Of a DNA stretch of 40,277 nucleotides, positions 7,155-14,646 are shown in pieces (positions within the stretch are counted from its first letter, which is position 1; each line of letters begins with the position of its first letter). The notes under the pieces are model-generated. The model saw nothing but the letters and a program-made list of their open reading frames with translations, was not told the DNA's origin and did no database searches. The position numbers and the translations under genes are program-made. This DNA comes from an uncultured Sphingomonas sp. (GTDB lineage Bacteria > Pseudomonadota > Alphaproteobacteria > Sphingomonadales > Sphingomonadaceae), in the NCBI GenBank assembly GCA_946482655.1, contig CAMLSA010000020.1, positions 1 to 40,277 on the forward strand, read 5' to 3'.

Positions 7155-9443
7155 ATGAACTTCGGTGCTGAAATTCCGCTGGGGTTGCCGGCCGGTCCCG
7201 CAAGCGGCGTGGCAGAAGCGCGCGCGGGGGGCCAAATCGGACTCGGCCATCTTGCGAATGTCCTGCGTCGGCGTTGGCCTTTGATCCTGTCGATCGTCGG
7301 GGTGACGCTGGTGATTACCGGCCTGTCCATTTGGATGCAGACGCCCATGTATCGGGCGACGGCTACATTGCGCATGGACATCCCCGTCGCCGCAGACGGT
7401 AGCGAGCGCGCTGTTCCAACTGCCGAAAGCGAGATGCAGATTGAGACGGAAACGCGCACCCTGGCCTCCCACGACTTTGCGCGAGCCCTTGTCCTCGATC
7501 TCGAACTGCTCGACGTCCCTGCGTTCAGTGGCCGCAAGCTAAGCAAAGGCCGCACCCAGCGCGCCTCGAAGTCGCGGATCGACAAAGCCGCGGCCAAGCT
7601 CCTGACCATGGTTCAGGTGCGGCGCGTACCACGTACGCAACTCATCAATGTTTCGGTCGATTCCCCGCAACCCAAGTTCGCGGCCATGGTTGCGAACCGC
7701 TATGTGCAGGTTCGCCAGATGCATGGAGCAATGGATCGTCTCCAGCGTCAGGACCGGATCATTGCCGCAATGGCCGATCGGACGAAGCGAGCTGCAGACG
7801 AACTGCGTATTGCCGAACAAGCCGTCGCTGATTATCGCCGCGCCAATCGCATGCTGCAGGGGAGCGGCGGCCCGAGCGATCTCGCCGGGCTGAACCAACT
7901 TACTGCGGAAGCCGCAGCCGCCGCGAGCCTGAGAGCGGGCGCAGTGGCAAAAGCCGCCGGCATCGGCGCCGCCGCGCAAATCAGGCCGGGGGTGGAAACC
8001 GCTACCTCGCCTCTGCTGACGATGCAGCAACAGCGGCAGGCGGAGTTGCTGCAACGGCAAGCGGAGCTTTCCGCCTTTTACGGGCCGGGGCATCCCTCTC
8101 TCGCGAATGTCATGGCTCAGCTCAAAGAGGTCCAGCGAAACATTTCGTCGGAGCAGGAGCGCGTCAGTCGAACAGCAGCCAACGAGGCCGCGATAATGGC
8201 TTCACGTGAATCTTCATTGGCGCGCAGCGAGGCTCAGAGTGCTGCCGCGCGCGAGGCTGCGCTACGCAGTCACCTCTCGGAGCTGACGTCCAAGGCATAT
8301 CTTCATACCGCGGCCAATGTGCGGTTGGCGGAGCTTGAACGCGCCGCCGAGACGCAGCGCGCCTTGTATGTGGGGCTTGCGGGTCGGTTGAAACAACTTG
8401 GGTCGGCGCTCGTCTCGGGGACGGGCCTTGTCCTGCAGTCGACCGCTCCGATCCCCGTCAATCCCATAAGCCCAACACCGCGCAAGACACTTCTGCTCGC
8501 GCTTCTCGGGTCGGGCATGCTCGCTTTCGGCGGTGCCTTCGCGCTCGAAATGAATGATCGACGGCTACGCAGCGCGGAACAGATATGGAAGCTTTTCCAG
8601 CTGCCCACCTTCGCGATGATTCCGCTGCTGCGATCCGGCGTCAGCAGGACGACCGCACATGACCTCATCGCCACCAGGCCGAGTTCCAAGTTCGTGGAAG
8701 CGACGCGGATGCTTTACCAGCAAATCGCTCTGCGCCGGCATGGGCCGGGAGCGCAGACGATCCTCGTCACCTCGCCATTGCCAGGCGACGGGAAGACGTC
8801 GGTGGCATATAGTCTTGGAGCGGTGGCCGTAGCGGCAGGCAAGACTGTCGTACTCGTCGATCTGGATCTGCGTCGCGTGACGGGCTTGGGTGACCCGGGC
8901 GGCGATATCGTCGACCTTTACCGCTACCTGGAGAATGATGGCGCCGTTCCCGCACTACCGCCGGCCGAAAATAGCTCCTCTTCGAACGCCCTCACGGTCT
9001 TCGCTTCGAGCAAGGTCGCCCGCGATCCGGCCGCCGTCATCTCGTCACCGCAACTGGCGCAGCTGTTCGAGGAACTCCGGATGCGCGCGGACCTGGTCAT
9101 CATCGACGCCCCTCCCGTGCTGTCGGTCGGCGACGCCACGAACCTGCTCCCTCTGGCCGACCTCAGCTTGTTGGTGGTTCGGTGGGGTCGTACCCAAACC
9201 GATGAAGTCGCCCATGCACTCAGTGCGCTGCGAGAGCCGGTTGGAGGCATCATACTGAATGGCGTCGATTATCCCCGCCACGCTCAGGGTCGCTATGGGG
9301 ATTCCGTTCAATATTTTCATCGCTCTGGGGTCTATTCCCAGCATGATCCGGAGTTGGTGCAGCCCTCAATGCTGGCGAGCCTTATGAACGAATGCTGCAA
9401 AGCTTTGGGCCTAAAGGCATGGCCACGACAAACGCGGGCATAG
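7155..9443 (+). CDS. Wzc/GumC-ExoP-like polysaccharide co-polymerase with BY-kinase domain
   Basis: 762 aa inner-membrane protein that controls chain length and export of the polysaccharide. In order: an N-terminal Wzz domain with a membrane segment near residues 40-60, a long periplasmic coiled-coil region rich in Ala/Gln/Glu (about 200-410), a second membrane segment near 444-465 preceded by the proline-rich PINPISPTPRK, and a bacterial tyrosine-kinase domain. The kinase has Walker A PLPGDGKTS (about 541-549), Walker A' VVLVDLDLRR (about 565-574) and Walker B LVIIDAPPVL (about 646-655). Only a few tyrosines remain in the tail (RYGDSVQYFHRSGVY), so the autophosphorylation cluster is small. 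No Wzb phosphatase is present in the window. It is followed by an overlapping LuxR-HTH gene. Confidence 0.94.
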   Translation: MNFGAEIPLGLPAGPASGVAEARAGGQIGLGHLANVLRRRWPLILSIVGVTLVITGLSIWMQTPMYRATATLRMDIPVAADGSERAVPTAESEMQIETETRTLASHDFARALVLDLELLDVPAFSGRKLSKGRTQRASKSRIDKAAAKLLTMVQVRRVPRTQLINVSVDSPQPKFAAMVANRYVQVRQMHGAMDRLQRQDRIIAAMADRTKRAADELRIAEQAVADYRRANRMLQGSGGPSDLAGLNQLTAEAAAAASLRAGAVAKAAGIGAAAQIRPGVETATSPLLTMQQQRQAELLQRQAELSAFYGPGHPSLANVMAQLKEVQRNISSEQERVSRTAANEAAIMASRESSLARSEAQSAAAREAALRSHLSELTSKAYLHTAANVRLAELERAAETQRALYVGLAGRLKQLGSALVSGTGLVLQSTAPIPVNPISPTPRKTLLLALLGSGMLAFGGAFALEMNDRRLRSAEQIWKLFQLPTFAMIPLLRSGVSRTTAHDLIATRPSSKFVEATRMLYQQIALRRHGPGAQTILVTSPLPGDGKTSVAYSLGAVAVAAGKTVVLVDLDLRRVTGLGDPGGDIVDLYRYLENDGAVPALPPAENSSSSNALTVFASSKVARDPAAVISSPQLAQLFEELRMRADLVIIDAPPVLSVGDATNLLPLADLSLLVVRWGRTQTDEVAHALSALREPVGGIILNGVDYPRHAQGRYGDSVQYFHRSGVYSQHDPELVQPSMLASLMNECCKALGLKAWPRQTRA

Positions 9444-10171
9444 AGTTGGCCCCGAGCGACGCCGATTTGCCGCCGCACGCCCAGCGCACGCCGATCGAGG
9501 TGCTGCTGATCGACCCGTCCGCGCTGAACCGCAGCTGCTTTTCGGCCGGCCTGGCAAGCGATCCCAGTATCAGGGTGGTGGCCTGCGGAGATGTGGAAAG
9601 CGTGGCGCCGGCTGCCTTTTCCAGAGGTATTCCCGACCTTGTGATTTTGCGCGTCGTCGCAGGTGAACGGTCGGATAGTGACGTGGAGCAATGCCTGCGG
9701 GCGCTCGGCAGAATCTTCCCACCTACCGCGACCATGCTGATTGCGCCCACGGCCGAGCCCCGCCACGTCGTCACGGCGTTGCGGCACGATGTAGAGGGAC
9801 TGGCTACGGATCAATTGAGCATCGCGTCAACGATAGACGTGATGCGTCTCGTGCATGCCGGGATGCTCGTCTATCCGCGAAGTCTTTTCGAGGTGCTCCA
9901 ACAGAAGCGTACCCCGCCTAAGGGCGGCGCATCATCCTCGAGCAAGCCGAGCATAGACAGGCTGACGCGGAGACAACATGAGGTCCTGCAGCTGATCGCC
10001 AGCGGATCACCCAACAGAATAATCGCGCAGCGGCTTCGGATCAGTGAGAGCACCGTCAAAGTCCATGTACGCGCAATCATGGAGCGGCTCGGCATCGTCA
10101 ATCGGACCCAGGCCGCCGCCCTCTTTTTCGATATCCGTTCCGAAGGCGGTGGTACTGAGAATATTCCGTGA
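9419..10171 (+). CDS. LuxR-HTH regulator with degenerate receiver, overlapping the Wzc gene
   Basis: 250 aa from the ATG at 9419, overlapping the end of the Wzc-like gene by 25 bp, which implies co-transcription and coupled translation. An ATG at 9392 is also in frame but lies deeper in the upstream gene. Residues 26-160 resemble a receiver (IEVLLIDPSALNRSCF, IPDLVILRVV), but the phospho-acceptor position carries Arg78 instead of Asp, so ordinary phosphotransfer is unlikely. The GerE HTH at about 181-240 (LTRRQHEVLQLI, ISESTVKVHVRAIMERLG, NRTQ) is complete. It may give feedback from EPS assembly to gene expression; that is inference from the overlap. Confidence 0.85.
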   Translation: MATTNAGIELAPSDADLPPHAQRTPIEVLLIDPSALNRSCFSAGLASDPSIRVVACGDVESVAPAAFSRGIPDLVILRVVAGERSDSDVEQCLRALGRIFPPTATMLIAPTAEPRHVVTALRHDVEGLATDQLSIASTIDVMRLVHAGMLVYPRSLFEVLQQKRTPPKGGASSSSKPSIDRLTRRQHEVLQLIASGSPNRIIAQRLRISESTVKVHVRAIMERLGIVNRTQAAALFFDIRSEGGGTENIP

Positions 10172-10199
10172 CGGCAGCGATGATCGCGACCAGGATCAG

Positions 10200-10219
10200 C
10201 TGCCGACTTTCGTCGGCAG
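10200..10219. repeat. Hairpin between two convergent LuxR genes
   Basis: CTGCCGAC and GTCGGCAG form a perfect 8-bp stem with a 4-base loop in the 137-bp gap between convergent genes. It could be a transcript end, but no T-run follows on either strand. Confidence 0.35.
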
Positions 10220-10308
10220 CGTGGCTGATACGTCACCGACGGTATGCAGAGCCCACCGGTCGAGTTGCCAGGTAGTGAAATGGCGGGCTCAGGCGCGCGC
10301 CGCGGCGA

Positions 10309-11103
10309 TCAGGCGATCATCGGTGACGCGGCCGAACGCCAGCCGCCGTCGGCGCGAAGGTCTCGCTCGGTGGGAGACGGCAGCTCATCCATCCGGAAAG
10401 CCGACGGGTCGGTTGCCGCTTGCGTACCGTACGGGGTATCGTCCACCTTGTCGTAGCCGGCCAGCCCCCGTTGTACGGCCCAGATCGCGGCCTGCGTGCG
10501 GTTTTCGACACGAAGCTTGCGGAGAGCGGCTTTAACATGCACCTTGACGGTCGCCTCGCAGATACCGAGGCGACGGCCGATCACCTTGTTGGCACTCCCC
10601 ATGATGAGAAGCCGAAGGACCTCGATCTCGCGTTCCGACAGATTGACGTCGGACAGGTCGGCCGAGCAGGTGATGGGGTAAGGGCGCTCTCCCATGCAGG
10701 TTGCCATCTCCGACGGAAGAACCTTTTCGCCAAGGGCCACCAGCCGGAGAACGCCGATCAACGGTTCCGATGAGATCTCCTTGACGAGATAGCCATCGAT
10801 CCCCTGGCGAAAGGCGCCCACTACGGCGTCGAAGTCAAATCGATCGGCAAGGATTACTAGCCGGGCGTCCGGATGCCGTTGGCGCACGGCGTCGCAGAGC
10901 TCCAAACATTCACTCGCGGTACCGTCATCGACAATGATGATGCGGGTGGCACCTCTGTCCACAGTTTCGTCCGGGAAACTGATCGCGCCTGGATCATTCA
11001 CGGCGCACGTCATCCGGAGTGAGTGGCTGGTTAGTATGTGGCGTAGACCTTCGCGTAGAATGCCATTGCTGCTCAGCAGGGCTACCTCGATGTCGCTGGA
11101 CAT
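10309..11103 (-). CDS. LuxR-HTH regulator, response-regulator-like
   Basis: 264 aa. The N-terminal 135 residues look like a receiver: IEVALLSSNGILREGL, IIIVDDG with Asp59 at the phospho-acceptor place, and GYLVKE with Lys108. The acidic pair after the first strand is replaced by Ser-Ser, so metal binding should be weak. The GerE HTH follows (LSEREIEVLRLL, ICEATVKVHVKAALRKL, NRTQAAIWAVQRGL), then an extra tail of about 45 residues rich in charged residues. It shares the ALGEKV.PS linker and the AIWAVxRGL end with the regulator at 6108-6824, so these two are close paralogues. GGAGG upstream supports the ATG. The motif copy at 11226-11242 lies 123 bp upstream. Confidence 0.87.
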   Translation of the reverse strand: MSSDIEVALLSSNGILREGLRHILTSHSLRMTCAVNDPGAISFPDETVDRGATRIIIVDDGTASECLELCDAVRQRHPDARLVILADRFDFDAVVGAFRQGIDGYLVKEISSEPLIGVLRLVALGEKVLPSEMATCMGERPYPITCSADLSDVNLSEREIEVLRLLIMGSANKVIGRRLGICEATVKVHVKAALRKLRVENRTQAAIWAVQRGLAGYDKVDDTPYGTQAATDPSAFRMDELPSPTERDLRADGGWRSAASPMIA

Positions 11104-11225
11104 ACCTTTTCCTCCGATGAAGTGGATCAGTCATAATCCACTATCCAAAAAGTTCTCTGGGTGCCCCCCCAAACGACTGATAAGGTTAATAGTCCTGCGC
11201 CCCAATGCGTGGGATGGCTAGAGGC

Positions 11226-11242
11226 AATTAAGGAGTAGGCTG
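11226..11242 (-). promoter_or_regulatory. Shared motif upstream of LuxR gene 5
   Basis: Plus-strand AATTAAGGAGTAGGCTG, 123 bp upstream of the start at 11103. It differs from 1486-1502 at only two positions. Confidence 0.45.
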
Positions 11243-11293
11243 CCAGCCCAGCTTTGCCATATTTTATGTCGAGCTTGAGCACGCCTCGCCGTC

Positions 11294-11971
11294 CTATGCT
11301 ATCTCACGCAAAAGCATGAAAGCTTCAGCGGCGTTCCGATGAACCGTAGCGCCCCTAAGTATTGCAAGCGCCCGAATGGCCTCCACCGAACGCTCGTCGG
11401 GCGCGGCCTTCACCTGTGACGCGTAGCATTTGAAGGCCGCGATCTTTGGCTCGAGCGCCTCACTGATGTCGACATAGACGTTCGGCGCAAATGTCGGCGT
11501 CAGACCCGGCGCGTACCAATTCGTCTCCGACAAGGTTTCATAGCTCAGAACACGGGCAGGGCCCAATCCTGATCTCGGGCGGGCAGCGACCATCGACGAG
11601 AGAAAAACCAACTGGTGATCGAGATGGACGTCGCCCACGAAAGGAATGAACACGGTATCGGGAGCGACTGTCGCGATAAGCTCGCCCAATGCCGCGTTGA
11701 GTTCCGCATGCGGAACGGCATCCAGTTCCGCGGCCGGAAAGTCGTACAGGCGCGTGCTGGTCACCCGTAGCAGCTCATGGGCCATTTCGGCTTCGCGCCG
11801 TCCCGTCTCCGACACCTCTGCTCCAAAACGGGGCGCGGCGGCTTTGGTCATGATCGCGACGTGGACTTCCGCTCCAGCCGCGGCGAGCCGCACCATGGTC
11901 CCGCCACAGCCCAATATTTCATCATCGGGATGGGGAGCTATTACGAGTGCGCGTCGAACGATATCGAGCAT
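11294..11971 (-). CDS. PIG-L (LmbE-like) family deacetylase
   Basis: 225 aa, the usual length for this zinc-dependent N-deacetylase family, which removes acetyl groups from GlcNAc-type sugars. The metal and catalytic motif HPDDE is at residues 14-18, and the second metal motif appears as DVHLDHQ (His116, His119). The start MLDIVRRALVIAPHPDD is used because the ATG follows the stop of the formyltransferase gene by two bases, implying translational coupling. It is the last gene of the minus-strand operon that begins at 17785. Adjacent deacetylase and formyltransferase genes suggest that an N-acetyl group is removed and replaced by formyl; this is inference. A role on a lipid-linked intermediate rather than a nucleotide sugar is equally possible. 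Confidence 0.9.
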   Translation of the reverse strand: MLDIVRRALVIAPHPDDEILGCGGTMVRLAAAGAEVHVAIMTKAAAPRFGAEVSETGRREAEMAHELLRVTSTRLYDFPAAELDAVPHAELNAALGELIATVAPDTVFIPFVGDVHLDHQLVFLSSMVAARPRSGLGPARVLSYETLSETNWYAPGLTPTFAPNVYVDISEALEPKIAAFKCYASQVKAAPDERSVEAIRALAILRGATVHRNAAEAFMLLREIA

Positions 11972-11973
11972 CT

Positions 11974-12897
11974 TTAGCCGCCTTGCTGACCCAGGACGAT
12001 GTGCATCGCCGGCGGGCGGCCGTCGGCGCTGTCCCAATCGAGGATCTCGATCGTCGAGCGGTCACCACATTGCACGGTGAATCCTGGACCGCTGCGGCCC
12101 ACTACCTGGCCGGGGCGCGCCAGGTGGCGAGCGCCGTCAGTGGTTGTCCGGGCCTCCCAGATGATCAGATCGTGACCGCGGGACTCGATCCGTGTTCGTG
12201 CACCGGGGTAAGGCCGTCCCACGGCGCGGATCAGCCGTTCGATATCTTGAGCCGGCAACCTCCAGTCGATGCGTCCGCATTCCGCCGTTCGTTTGGCTAC
12301 CCACGTGGCGAAACGCTCATCTTGAGGATCGCGGCGGGCGGTCCCCGCTGCGAGAGCCGTCAGTGCCCTTTCCAGCATCGTTCGAAGCGCGATCATATGC
12401 CGCGCGTATAGACTCGCCGCGGTCTCATCCGGAGCGATATGAAGGAACTCCTGCTCGAGGATGGGCCCGCTGTCGACGCTGCCGTCTATCCAGAAGAGAG
12501 TGCTGCCCGTGATCGCCTCGTTCGACAATATGGTCCACGGGATCACTGCCCGGCCGCGCATGCGAGGGAGAGGAGACGGGTGATAACCGACCGTTCTGCC
12601 CGGAGCGATCGCCATGAAGTCCGGCCGGCAAATTTGAGACCAGCCGATTACGAACACGTAATCCGGCGCTGTGGCCGCCACCGCTTCACATGTCTCGGGC
12701 GCATTGACGTCGGCGGCGCGCAGCATGGTCGCGCCCGCCCGGTCCGCAGCGTCGCCCAGATCAACGAAATCGGAGTGGCGATGTTCAAGGCTGGCCGGAA
12801 GGCTGACCACGAGAGGCACGCTCCATCCCGGAGAGTTTCCGATAGTCTCGACCGCTATCCGGCTACTTTCGACCGCGCCTACCACCACAGCTCGCAT
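11974..12897 (-). CDS. ArnA/Fmt-like formyltransferase, atypical active site
   Basis: 307 aa. The catalytic domain contains HPSPLPRMRGRAVIPW and VDSGPIL, followed by a C-terminal region (RIDWRLPAQDIERLIRAV.RPYPGA) resembling that of the ArnA formyltransferase domain. Members transfer formyl from N10-formyl-tetrahydrofolate to an amine. Of the usual Asn-His-Asp triad, His106 and Asp142 are visible, but the Asn position is Gly104 (VGYH instead of the usual N-x-H). The start overlaps the upstream sugar-transferase gene by 35 bp and has GGAGAAGG as ribosome site. Position next to a deacetylase in an EPS operon argues for amino-sugar formylation rather than initiator-tRNA formylation. Substrate and activity are uncertain. 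Confidence 0.82.
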   Translation of the reverse strand: MRAVVVGAVESSRIAVETIGNSPGWSVPLVVSLPASLEHRHSDFVDLGDAADRAGATMLRAADVNAPETCEAVAATAPDYVFVIGWSQICRPDFMAIAPGRTVGYHPSPLPRMRGRAVIPWTILSNEAITGSTLFWIDGSVDSGPILEQEFLHIAPDETAASLYARHMIALRTMLERALTALAAGTARRDPQDERFATWVAKRTAECGRIDWRLPAQDIERLIRAVGRPYPGARTRIESRGHDLIIWEARTTTDGARHLARPGQVVGRSGPGFTVQCGDRSTIEILDWDSADGRPPAMHIVLGQQGG

Positions 12898-13465
12898 GAG
12901 CCTTCTCCATCAAGATCGGATCGATATGTTCCCCGCAAATCATCACCAAGGGCGTTCGGCACAGGATGCGCAGATCGAGCGCGGCGGAGCGCTCGCGCAC
13001 GTAGAGCAGATCCATTGCGAGCTTCTGATGATTGTCGAGCAACGTGTTTCCGCTGACTTGCGCAAGTCCGGTCAGACCCGGCCTGACGCTCGAGCGCAGG
13101 ATGCCGAGCTTGCCAAACTCCCATATCGTCCTGGGGAGCAGAGGCCGCGGGCCCACGAAACTCATATCGCCCCGCAAGATGTTCCAAAGTTCCGGCAGTT
13201 CGTCGAGTCGCGATCTGCGAAGAACGCGGCCAAGCCAGGTCGTGCGCTCGGCGTCGGGCAGCGGTACGCCGGATGGGTCGACCCGTTGATCCATCGTTCT
13301 GAACTTGATCAGCTCGAAGCTCGCCCCGTTCAGCCCGGCGCGCTGCTGTCTGAACAGCACCGGTCGGCCCATTGAGCAAAGGACCGCCAGCGCGATGAGG
13401 ATCAACGGCAGCGCAAGCAGCACGATGCCCAGGAGTGCTAGCACGATCTCGGCCGTCCGGCGCAT
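12863..13465 (-). CDS. PglC/WcaJ-like initiating sugar-1-phosphate transferase
   Basis: 200 aa, the small (PglC-type) form of the bacterial sugar transferase family. It transfers sugar-1-phosphate from a UDP-sugar to undecaprenyl phosphate, starting the repeat unit. The N-terminal hydrophobic segment (IVLALLGIVLLALPLILIAL) is followed by FRQQRAGLNG.FELIKFRTM, RLDELPELWNILRGDMSFVGPRPL and RPGLTGLAQVSGN, all diagnostic. The ATG at 13465 overlaps the TGA of the upstream glycosyltransferase by one base (TGATG), with GGAG upstream; the frame is open further upstream, but that part is a shadow of the glycosyltransferase. With the PglF-, PglE- and PglD-like genes nearby, UDP-diNAc-bacillosamine is a plausible substrate. 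Confidence 0.92.
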   Translation of the reverse strand: MRRTAEIVLALLGIVLLALPLILIALAVLCSMGRPVLFRQQRAGLNGASFELIKFRTMDQRVDPSGVPLPDAERTTWLGRVLRRSRLDELPELWNILRGDMSFVGPRPLLPRTIWEFGKLGILRSSVRPGLTGLAQVSGNTLLDNHQKLAMDLLYVRERSAALDLRILCRTPLVMICGEHIDPILMEKAHASCGGRRGRK

Positions 13466-14646
13466 CAGCTGGCGCTCCACGCGGGGCTCGAAGCCGAAGA
13501 GGGCGCTACGGCCTGGGTATTGACGATGTCCAGTTTCATCGCGCGCAGTAGCTGAGCGTTCACCTTCCGCACATCGAACCGTTCCTCGGCAAAATAGCGG
13601 GAAGCGGCGCCCATCGCCGGCGCGAGTGAAGGATCGACGAGGAACTGCTCCATGGCGTCGCACAACGCGTCGACGTCGCGGGGCGGCACCAGCAGTCCAT
13701 TCCGCCCCTCGACCACCGGTTCGCGGCATCCGGGGAGATCGGTGGTGATTAGCGCGCGGCCTGTCGCCATCGCTTCAAGCAACGTCCGCGGCAGGCCTTC
13801 CCGGTAATAGGAGGGTAGGACGAATACGCTGGATGCGGCAAGAAACGGTCTCACGTCCCTCGTCTCGGGATGATATTCGATGCACCTGGCCGAGATCCAC
13901 TCGTCGAGATCGGCCTCGGTTATTCCGGTCGGGTTTTCAGCGTCTAGCCGGCCAAGCAGGGCAAATGTCGCTGTGGGATAACGCCGCTTCAGCCGGCGCG
14001 CGGCTTCGGCATATTCAATGACACCCTTGTCGCGCATCAGCCGGGCAATCATGAGGAATCGCGGCGGGCCATCAGGCGCGGGGTGCGCACAGAACTGCTC
14101 GAGATCGACGCCCGAACCGGGCACCTGAATGACCGCCGCCGATTCATTCACGATCCCGTGCGCGATCATCTCGCGCCGATCGTCGCTATTGAATACAAAG
14201 GTGGCCTTGGCCCGCGCGAGCGCCATACGATAAAGCCGGGACACCAGCGATCGCAGCAGGGGCCGATCGTCGCCGGCGGGACTGAACACGTATCCCAATC
14301 CCGTCATGAGCGCATAGAAATGCGCCTTGCGAAAAAGCTTCGCGGCCAGCCCCCCATATATAATCGGCTTTTGAGTATATGCGAGCACGACATCCGGGCG
14401 CTCACGGTGATAGATGCGGACATATCCCAGCAGCGTACGAAGATCCGAAAGCGGATTGCTGCCGGTCCGCTCGAGCCGCGTTCTGCTATACCGTACCCCC
14501 ATTGACGCCAATTGCCGTTCAACCTCGGGATCGCCGTCGGGCGCACAGGCGATAACCTCATGCCCGGCTTGCACCATGGCGGCGATCAAACGTCCGCGGA
14601 AATTGATCAATGAGAAAGCGAAGCTGGATAGGATGAGGATCTTCAT
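13465..14646 (-). CDS. Glycosyltransferase family 4
   Basis: 393 aa GT-B fold enzyme. The start MKILILSSFAFSLINFRG is chosen because its ATG overlaps the TGA of the asparagine-synthase-like gene by four bases (ATGA). Features include the donor-binding C-terminal half with FLMIARLMRDKGVIEY, ALLGRLDAENPTG and the E-x7-E element EGLPRTLLEAMATG. The N-terminal region is similar to PglA/WbpT-like transferases acting right after the initiating sugar (YTQKPIIYGGLAAKLF, MTGLGYVF). Coupling to the initiating transferase next to it fits addition of the second sugar. The donor cannot be read from sequence. Confidence 0.9.
   Translation of the reverse strand: MKILILSSFAFSLINFRGRLIAAMVQAGHEVIACAPDGDPEVERQLASMGVRYSRTRLERTGSNPLSDLRTLLGYVRIYHRERPDVVLAYTQKPIIYGGLAAKLFRKAHFYALMTGLGYVFSPAGDDRPLLRSLVSRLYRMALARAKATFVFNSDDRREMIAHGIVNESAAVIQVPGSGVDLEQFCAHPAPDGPPRFLMIARLMRDKGVIEYAEAARRLKRRYPTATFALLGRLDAENPTGITEADLDEWISARCIEYHPETRDVRPFLAASSVFVLPSYYREGLPRTLLEAMATGRALITTDLPGCREPVVEGRNGLLVPPRDVDALCDAMEQFLVDPSLAPAMGAASRYFAEERFDVRKVNAQLLRAMKLDIVNTQAVAPSSASSPAWSAS

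Noticed and set aside
6825..7472. N-terminal extension of the LuxR gene to 454 aa
   Set aside because: The extension is low-complexity and runs into the oppositely oriented Wzc-like gene. The receiver-like domain starts exactly at the ATG at 6824.
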